Below are positions 53,976-59,676 of a stretch of 59,676 nt of DNA, in pieces. How positions within the stretch are numbered: position 1 is the stretch's first letter; the number at the start of each line of letters is the position of its first letter. The notes under the pieces were generated by a model, which was given only the letters and a program-made list of their open reading frames with translations, had not been told where the DNA came from and did no database searches. A program made the translations under genes and the position numbers. Source of the stretch: Gammaproteobacteria bacterium (lineage in GTDB: Bacteria > Pseudomonadota > Gammaproteobacteria > Steroidobacterales > Foliamicaceae); the NCBI GenBank assembly GCA_011523505.1, contig WTGP01000018.1, positions 1 to 59,676 of the forward strand, in the 5' to 3' direction.

Positions 53976-54535
53976 ACTCTTTGGTGGCCTCAAACCTCAA
54001 CCGCACATAGTCCGCGATCCACTCGCCGTTCCTCCGGAGCAGCGGTTCGAGCCGGTCGCAAACAGCCGACAAATATCCATTGCGCTGATTACGCGCAACA
54101 TGCGCAGCAAAACTGTCGGCGAACGTCGCAAGAAAACCCGGCATTCCTTCGGGTAGCGGCGTCGGACGCGGGATTAGCTCGATGTAAGGCACACTGAATC
54201 CCACTGCGGCCAGTTTGTTGCTGTACTCATCGGCCGTCGGGAAATGCCAGGGGCTGGCCTTCGAACCGTCAATGCCGCGCAGTTCCAGTTCGTCTACGAG
54301 AGCCGTCACGATCGCCGCGCAGTTGCCGTAACCGCCGAACTCCCCGACGAAGCGCCCGCCGCGTCGCAGCGCGCGGCACACGTTCCCGATGACGATGTCG
54401 GTCTCGCTTATCCAGTGAAGCACGGCATTGCTGAACACCGCATCGAATTCATCCTCGAACTCCATTTCGCAGGCGTCCTGCTCGCGCACGTCCAGGCCAA
54501 GCGTCCAGCTTCGCCGAGTGACATGTGTGTCCGGC
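53974..54535 (-). pseudogene. SAM-dependent methyltransferase, N-terminally truncated
   Basis: About 187 residues remain. F-D-A-V-F-S-N-A-V-L-H-W-I is the motif 4 region of trans-aconitate-methyltransferase-like enzymes. A-L-R-R-G-G-R-F-V-G-E-F-G-G-Y-G-N follows, and a normal C-terminus ends E-A-T-K-E. The AdoMet-binding G-C-G-T-G segment is absent, because the frame (…L-G-L-D-V-R-E-Q-D-A) runs into the second IS end at 54536. Its stop codon abuts the first IS fragment. Without motif 1 it cannot be active. Confidence 0.75.
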
Positions 54536-54632
54536 TGTGGTTATCGAGAGATAGCTAACAGATTATCCCCGAGACATGGTTTACACGTTGGGTAATCGGG
54601 AGTCCCGGATGCCCTAAAGAGCGCGTAAGCCC
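54536..54632 (+). mobile_element. IS481-type left end, copy 2
   Basis: Same 97-bp element as 53792-53888, same orientation, with about 20% differences including a small indel pair. Here no transposase follows: after GTAAGCCC the sequence diverges at once. The two copies bracket the methyltransferase fragment. Confidence 0.6.
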
Positions 54633-54645
54633 TTGATTTACGGCT

Positions 54646-54748
54646 CCTCCCCAATACAGGGGAGGTTGTGTGGGCGCCAAATCAATATACTCGCGCCCGA
54701 TTTCAGGCAATAGCAGTGCAGGCAGCGGTCGACGCTCGATGTCGACCG
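54646..54748. promoter_or_regulatory. Promoter region with two strong inverted repeats before the FGE-LRR gene
   Basis: CCTCCCC (54646-54652) pairs with GGGGAGG (54659-54665). GCGGTCGAC (54724-54732) pairs perfectly with GTCGACCGC (54740-54748). A TATACT -10-like box sits between them at 54686-54691. The second repeat would fall in the leader and could be an operator. No T-run follows either, so terminators are less likely. Confidence 0.4.
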
Positions 54749-54986
54749 CCTTCGTTAACGACACCCGAGGAAGACTCTGAACGCACTTCGAATTGGTCTT
54801 GCGTGGCGCAGTTGTGCGCCGAGAACCGGGCGCAACGGAGGGGCGTTCGCGCATCCGGGGTCCGGGCCCCGGACCGTCGCCGCACTGTGCTTAGCAACCG
54901 CCGCGGCCCTGGGCGCCGGTGCCGTCCATGGCCAGACTCTGCAAACGTTCGCGGATGCGCTCACCAGCGGAGGTCAAGGTCCGACC

Positions 54987-57536
54987 ATGGTGGAGATTCC
55001 GGGAGGATCGTTCCGCATGGGCTGCATTAACGATGACGGGGAATGCACTACGGACTATCGCCCGGTACACACCGTTCATGTTCCGCGTTTCGCGTTGTCC
55101 AAGTACGAGGTGACGTTCGCGCAGTGGGACGCCTGCCTGGATGCAGGGGGATGCAACGACTATCGTCCCCACGACCGGGGCTGGGGGCGCGGCAACCTCC
55201 CCGTCATGCGCATTCGATGGAGTGACGCGCAGGCGTATGTGGAGTGGCTGTCGCAGCAGACGGGTGAGCAATACCGTCTGCCGAGCGAGTCCGAGTGGGA
55301 GTACGCGGCGCGTGCGGGAACGGAAACCAAGTACCACTGGGGCGATCGAATCGGAAGGAACCGGGCAAATTGCGACGGTTGCGGCAGCCAATGGGACGGC
55401 AGCAGGACGGCGCCCGTGGGCAGTTTCAGCCCGAACGCATGGGGCTTGCACGACATGCACGGGAACGTCCTGGAATGGACGGCCGACTGTTCCAACAGAG
55501 GCTATGCGGGAGCGCCGACGGACGGCAGCGCATGGCTTTCCGGGGACTGCAGCGGACGCGTCGCGCGCAGCGGCGGCTGGGACAGCGACCCAAGGTTCAT
55601 CCGCGCCGCGTTCCGCAGCAGGGCCGACCCCGGCTTCATCGTCGACGTCATGGGATTCCGCGTGGCGCTTAGTTTGGAGGTGCCCGCCTCCAGCGATGGC
55701 GACGGAGACGGCGGCGACGGCGGCAATGGCGGCGGCGATGGCGAAAGCGATGGCGCAAACGCCGGCGGCAGCGATGGAGACGGAGACGGCGACGGCGGCG
55801 GCGGCGATGGCGACAGCAATGGCGCAAACGCTGGCGGCAGCGACGGAGACGGCGACGGCGACGACGGCGGCAATGGCAACAACGATGGCGGCGGCGGCAG
55901 TGGCGGCGGCGATGGCGAGAGCGACGGCGGCAGTGGCGGCGGCGATGGCGAGAGCGACGGCGGCAGCGCCGGCAACAATGAAGGCGAGAGCAACGGCGAC
56001 AGCGATGATGACGGCGTTCTTTTCCCGGACGAAGGATTGGCCCGCGCGGTCGCACAAGCCCTGGACGTTCCGAGCGTCACGCGCGCCAATACAACTGAAG
56101 TCGCAATGCTGACATCGCTCAGCTCCTCAAGATTCGATGTGATAGACCTGACAGGCCTGGAGACGGCCACGAACCTGAAGTCGCTCAATCTGGGAAACAA
56201 CAAGATTACAAACGCCACTGCGCTCTCCTCGCTCGGCGGCCTTGTCAATCTGACATTGAGTTGGAATTCAGGGCTCACCGATCTCTCGGACCTGTCCGGA
56301 TTAAACAGCCTGAGGACGTTATTGCTCGATGGCATCGGCGCCGCGGACATGACACCTCTGGCGCGCCTGACCCGCCTGGAGCGGCTGAGTCTCAGTTCAA
56401 ATCCGCAGGTCCTGGAACTTGAGGCCCTGGCAAACCTGGTTAACCTGAAGAGTCTGTCCCTTGACCGAATCGGCGCACACGACCTTTCACCATTGTCCAG
56501 TCTGACGAACCTCAGCAACCTGAGCCTCACGTTCAATCCCCAAATCGAGGACCTGACCGCACTTTCGGCATTGACCATGCTGAGGTCATTGAGACTCGAT
56601 GGCATCGGCGCCACGGACCTGACGGCGCTTTCGGGCCTGACCGGGCTGGAAAGCCTCACTCTCACCTCCAATCGCCAGATTCTGAGCCTGTCCGCGCTCT
56701 CGGGATTGACCGCACTTAAAACGCTTCGGCTGGATTTCATCGGCGCTTCCGATCTGACCCCCCTGGCCGGACTTACCGAACTCCGCACGTTGTCATTGAG
56801 CGGCAACGCGATCAGCGACATTGCGCCATTGAAGTCCCTGACAAGACTTTCGTCCCTGAATCTGGGCGGCAACATGATTGCGGACATTTCGCCTCTCGCC
56901 GACCTGACGGAGCTGCGCTCCCTGTTGCTTTACGACAACAAGATCAACGACATCACCGTACTGGCGGAATTGCCTGAATTGACTTCACTCATAGTGAACA
57001 ACAATGAGCTCACAGGATTTCCGACTACCGGATTCAGTGCCATCAGGTCGCTGTTTCTTGGCAATTGCAACATGAATGACCTTGAAGCCTTAGGCAATCT
57101 CACCGGCCTCACTACCTTGTTCCTCGATGGAAACGGCATCTCGGACCTGGCTCCTCTGGCCTCCATGTCCAACCTGACTTCCCTCTACCTGAGACGCAAC
57201 GAGATTTCAGTACTGTTGCCGTTGGCCGAACTGCGGGAACTCAAGCGACTGGTGCTGGACGGAAACAACATTGTGGATGTCGCGCCGCTTTCGGGTCTTA
57301 CCAAGTTGACTCACTTGCAATTGCTGGACAACGCCGTCTCGGACGTTTCGGCGCTTGTCGATCTGGAAAAACTTGCGTCTTTGAGTCTGAAAAAGAACGA
57401 AGTATCGGATATTGCCGCCTTAGTGGAATTGGCTGAACTGGATTTTCTGGATCTGCGCGAGAACCCGCTCGACGAGGCCGCCCTTTACACCCACATCCCG
57501 GCTCTCGAGGCACGCGGCGTACAAGTGCTCCACTAA
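54987..57536 (+). CDS. Surface protein: FGE/SUMF1-fold domain, Gly-Asp linker, internalin-like leucine-rich repeats
   Basis: 849 residues from ATG 54987, but translation probably begins earlier. The same frame is open back to about 54758 and encodes a signal-like segment T-V-A-A-L-C-L-A-T-A-A-A-L-G-A-G-A-V-H-G-Q at 54873-54935, yet no ATG, GTG or TTG precedes it. Residues 1-230 are an FGE-sulfatase domain ([26 protein letters not shown]). The two catalytic Cys of true FGE are missing in S-G-G-W-D-S-D-P, so it is probably a binding module. Residues ~237-342 are Gly/Asp-rich. From ~370 come about 20 leucine-rich repeats of ~22 residues, partly in 45-residue pairs. It converges on another LRR gene. 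Confidence 0.8.
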   Translation: MVEIPGGSFRMGCINDDGECTTDYRPVHTVHVPRFALSKYEVTFAQWDACLDAGGCNDYRPHDRGWGRGNLPVMRIRWSDAQAYVEWLSQQTGEQYRLPSESEWEYAARAGTETKYHWGDRIGRNRANCDGCGSQWDGSRTAPVGSFSPNAWGLHDMHGNVLEWTADCSNRGYAGAPTDGSAWLSGDCSGRVARSGGWDSDPRFIRAAFRSRADPGFIVDVMGFRVALSLEVPASSDGDGDGGDGGNGGGDGESDGANAGGSDGDGDGDGGGGDGDSNGANAGGSDGDGDGDDGGNGNNDGGGGSGGGDGESDGGSGGGDGESDGGSAGNNEGESNGDSDDDGVLFPDEGLARAVAQALDVPSVTRANTTEVAMLTSLSSSRFDVIDLTGLETATNLKSLNLGNNKITNATALSSLGGLVNLTLSWNSGLTDLSDLSGLNSLRTLLLDGIGAADMTPLARLTRLERLSLSSNPQVLELEALANLVNLKSLSLDRIGAHDLSPLSSLTNLSNLSLTFNPQIEDLTALSALTMLRSLRLDGIGATDLTALSGLTGLESLTLTSNRQILSLSALSGLTALKTLRLDFIGASDLTPLAGLTELRTLSLSGNAISDIAPLKSLTRLSSLNLGGNMIADISPLADLTELRSLLLYDNKINDITVLAELPELTSLIVNNNELTGFPTTGFSAIRSLFLGNCNMNDLEALGNLTGLTTLFLDGNGISDLAPLASMSNLTSLYLRRNEISVLLPLAELRELKRLVLDGNNIVDVAPLSGLTKLTHLQLLDNAVSDVSALVDLEKLASLSLKKNEVSDIAALVELAELDFLDLRENPLDEAALYTHIPALEARGVQVLH
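55694..56014. repeat. Gly/Asp-coding minisatellite
   Basis: Imperfect tandem repeats of GGCGAC/GATGGC type, including back-to-back ~30-bp units GGCGGCGATGGCGAGAGCGA. They encode D-G-D-G-D-G and G-G-D-G-E-S-D runs that could bind Ca2+ or act as a flexible stalk. Slippage would change linker length in frame. Confidence 0.8.
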
Positions 57537-59676
57537 TGCTGTGGGCGAACCGGGACGTGTTCCCGTTGGGCGTCGAGCACGAGCCAGCGGACAGTTGGCA
57601 GGCGATCGAGCGGGGAGAAGTCCGCGATGGGATTCCCGGAAACGCGCAGCCACACGAGCTTCTCCAGGTCGCCGAGCACCCCGATGTCGCGCAAACGGTT
57701 GTCCGCGAGGTCCAGGCGCTGCAGCGACCGCGCGTCCCGTAGCGGGGCGGCGTCCCCCACCCTGTTTTTCCCCAGATCGAGGTGCGCGAGTTCCTGCAGG
57801 TCCCACAGCGGCAACAAGTCCGAGACGTCGTTGCCGTCCAGCACCAGCACCTCGAGGTGGCGCAGTTCCGACAGCGGCCGCAGGTCCGCGACCCGGTTCC
57901 CCGACAGGTCCAGCCGGCGCAGCGCGGTCAGCTCCGCAAGCGGCCATATGTCCGAGACGGCGTTGCCCGACAGGTCGAGCACGCGCAGGTGCTCAAGACT
58001 TCCGAGCGCGGTGATGTCGCCCACGGCGTTGTCGCCGAGGTCCAGCACCTCCAGGTCCGCCACGGCCGCCAGCGGCCACAGCTCGGAGACGGCGTTGCCG
58101 GAGAGGTCGAGCACGCGCAGGTGTTGGAGATTCCCGAGCGCGGTGACGTCGGCCACGGCGTTGTCACCGAGGTCCAACACTTCAAGGTCCGCCATGGAGG
58201 CCAGCGGCCATAGGTCGGCCAGGCCGCGTGACGGGAGGTGCAACACCTCGATCTTCTCGTCGGCCGCGAAGCCGGCCTCCGGCATCTGCTGCGCCGGCAA
58301 CTCGGTGGGGGCGGCCTCCCGCAACGCCGTCGCCGGTGCGTGCCGCACGGGATGATCGGTCAACGCCGGCGCCGGATTGTACGAGGCGTCCTGCAGCGGG
58401 TGCATCGGCATCGGCAGGTAGCTCACCGAGACGCGCTCCCGGGGATCGACAGCCCGCGACAGGGTCAGCACTGCCGCGCCGCCGGCCACGGCGACCGACT
58501 CGACCGGGACCGCCGTCGCGCCCGCCGAAGAACTCGCCTCTCCGGTCGATGACCCCGCCGCGACCACGAAGTCGCCCGGCGCCGGCACCGAGCCGCCGTC
58601 CAGCGCCCGGTCGAAGCGCAGCGTCAGGTCCGCCTCGGAAGCCGTCGCACTCTCAAGCGACATGGCCGCAGCCGGCCCGCACGACACACCCACATCCTCC
58701 GAGTGCCGGCAGTTGTTCACGCCCCAGCCTCGGAACGAGCAGTCGGCCAGCCGCGACTCCGTGCCCTCGCAACGCACGTCGTCCATCCAGATCGTCCCCG
58801 TGCCGGCGCCGAACGCCGCCCTCAGGTGCGTTTCGCCGCCCGTGTAGCCGAGTTGCCGGCAGACCACCTCCGCGTCCTCCGAGACGAACCGGTCGTCGCA
58901 CACCGTGCCCCACTCGCCGTCGTGGTAGATCTCCACGCGGCCTTCCAGCTCCGTGTTGCCGTTGACCAGGCGCACGTCACCCTCGGCAGCGCCGTCGGCC
59001 TCGGTCGCCGCCTCCGTGCGGCCGGACGCGGTCGGCGACCAGCCACTCCTGCCCTCGGCGTTCGACGCGCGCACGCGCACCTGGTACTCCGTATCGGCCG
59101 TGAGGCCCTCGATCCGCTTCGTGGTACCCGTGCCGGTGTGGCCCGCGTTCTGCCAGTTGCCGCCCGTCTCGCGGTAGCGGACGTCGTAGCCCGTAATCGC
59201 CGCGCCATTGTCGTCCGGCGCTGTCCAGGTCGCCTCGAGCCACGTCTCACCCGCCGTCAGCGTTGGCGCTGCAGGCGCGTCCGGCGCCTCGACCGCCTCG
59301 TCCGTCCGACCGTTCGCCGCAGGCGACCAGTCACCCGCGCCCTCGGAATTCGATGCCCGCACGCGCACCTGGTACGCCGTGTCGGCGGTAAGCCCAGTAA
59401 TGCGTTTTGTCGTGCCCGTGCCTGTGTGGTTCGCGTCCGTCCAGTTGCCACCCGTCTCGCGGTAATGGACGTCGTAACTGGTGATCGCCGCACCGTTGTC
59501 GGCCGGCGCCGTCCACGACACGTCGAGCCACGTCTCACCGGGCGTCAGCGTCGGCGCTGCAGGCGCGTCCGGCGCCTCGACCGCCTCGTCCGTCCGACCG
59601 TTCGCCGCAGGCGACCAGTCACCCGCGCCCTCGGAATTCGATGCCCGCACGCGCACCTGGTACGCCGTGTCGGCGG
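57533..59676 (-). CDS. Surface protein with FN3, SRCR and leucine-rich repeats (5' end beyond window)
   Basis: At least 713 residues; the frame is open to the window edge, so the N-terminus is missing. Reading from the edge: fibronectin type III domains ([10 protein letters not shown]...Y-Q-V-R-V-R-A-S-N), two nearly identical at DNA level. Next is a full scavenger-receptor Cys-rich domain at about 58672-58978 ([28 protein letters not shown]) with its six Cys. Then a SwmB-like beta domain (about 58380-58660) and about ten leucine-rich repeats. SRCR domains are mainly animal and rare in bacteria. A binding or adhesion role at the cell surface is inferred. Its TAG overlaps the stop of the convergent LRR gene. 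Confidence 0.85.
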   Translation of the reverse strand, partial: ADTAYQVRVRASNSEGAGDWSPAANGRTDEAVEAPDAPAAPTLTPGETWLDVSWTAPADNGAAITSYDVHYRETGGNWTDANHTGTGTTKRITGLTADTAYQVRVRASNSEGAGDWSPAANGRTDEAVEAPDAPAAPTLTAGETWLEATWTAPDDNGAAITGYDVRYRETGGNWQNAGHTGTGTTKRIEGLTADTEYQVRVRASNAEGRSGWSPTASGRTEAATEADGAAEGDVRLVNGNTELEGRVEIYHDGEWGTVCDDRFVSEDAEVVCRQLGYTGGETHLRAAFGAGTGTIWMDDVRCEGTESRLADCSFRGWGVNNCRHSEDVGVSCGPAAAMSLESATASEADLTLRFDRALDGGSVPAPGDFVVAAGSSTGEASSSAGATAVPVESVAVAGGAAVLTLSRAVDPRERVSVSYLPMPMHPLQDASYNPAPALTDHPVRHAPATALREAAPTELPAQQMPEAGFAADEKIEVLHLPSRGLADLWPLASMADLEVLDLGDNAVADVTALGNLQHLRVLDLSGNAVSELWPLAAVADLEVLDLGDNAVGDITALGSLEHLRVLDLSGNAVSDIWPLAELTALRRLDLSGNRVADLRPLSELRHLEVLVLDGNDVSDLLPLWDLQELAHLDLGKNRVGDAAPLRDARSLQRLDLADNRLRDIGVLGDLEKLVWLRVSGNPIADFSPLDRLPTVRWLVLDAQREHVPVRPQH
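57953..58216. repeat. 132-bp tandem units within the LRR region
   Basis: Two head-to-tail 132-bp units (for example CACGCGCAGGTG recurs at 57980 and 58112), each coding for two 22-residue leucine-rich repeats (D-L-S-G-N-A-V-S and D-L-G-D-N-A-V). High identity indicates recent duplication. Boundaries are approximate. Confidence 0.65.
59271..59676. repeat. 288-bp tandem FN3-coding repeat
   Basis: The block starting GCAGGCGCGTCCGGCGCCTC at 59271 recurs at 59559, a 288-bp (96-codon) period, and continues to the window end with almost no differences. One FN3 domain per unit. An older diverged unit lies at about 58983-59270. Confidence 0.8.

Noticed and set aside
54987..55680. Formylglycine-generating enzyme maturing the sulfatase at 28134-29486
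   Set aside because: The catalytic Cys pair is missing and the genes are 25 kb apart.
55694..56014. CRISPR-like repeat array
   Set aside because: The repeats are short, in frame, contiguous without unique spacers, and encode a Gly/Asp linker.

Overview
The window looks like a chromosomal segment of a GC-rich, Gram-negative bacterium, most likely a gammaproteobacterium. The pointers are a TonB-dependent outer-membrane receptor, a Zur regulator with a MerC-type neighbour, an NhaC antiporter, Tat and Sec signal peptides, and very tight ATGA-type gene overlaps. Large surface-type proteins carrying FN3, SRCR and leucine-rich repeats suggest a host- or surface-associated life, perhaps as an invertebrate symbiont; that is inference.

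Positions 1-26,330 are mostly metabolic and transport genes. They include two type II toxin-antitoxin pairs (GNAT toxin/DUF1778 antitoxin at 16-880, ParD/ParE at 2172-2743), each beside a palindromic operator candidate. They also include a Rieske oxygenase interrupted by one in-frame amber codon (2766-3932), a coupled trio of two beta-lactamase-fold hydrolases and a flavin monooxygenase (4000-7636), and an NTF2-like/SDR/MFS operon (9014-11602). Further on come a Na/Pi cotransporter, a merC-zur pair divergent from a TonB receptor with a Zur-box-like palindrome between them, an NhaC antiporter, flavoproteins, an SRAP (HMCES/YedK) protein, a DUF1838/NAD-binding pair and a large M28 membrane peptidase.

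Positions 26,331-54,640 form a patchwork accessory region rich in nucleic-acid-directed genes and visibly AT-richer in many parts. In order: a RimL-like GNAT/PIN/PD-(D/E)XK chain with 4-bp overlaps, a sulfatase, a NYN RNase behind a terminator-like hairpin, two secreted HExxH zincins, a GmrSD-type (DUF262/DUF1524) protein, a type III-like Mod/Res pair, and a gene remnant. Then come a UDG-fold protein, an unknown conserved protein, a HEPN-motif protein divergent from a reverse transcriptase that overlaps a RecB/Cas4-like nuclease, a Cap4-nuclease STAND NTPase (Avs-like) and a zinc-ribbon protein. The region ends in two ~97-bp copies of an IS481-type left end that bracket a truncated methyltransferase.

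Positions 54,640-59,676 hold two convergent surface-protein genes whose stop codons overlap. One has an FGE/SUMF1-fold domain, a Gly/Asp-rich linker and internalin-like leucine-rich repeats. The other, running off the window edge, has tandem FN3 domains, an SRCR domain and leucine-rich repeats. The strongest candidate for an undescribed system is the RT plus RecB-like nuclease pair at 45,624-47,991, with its divergent HEPN neighbour.
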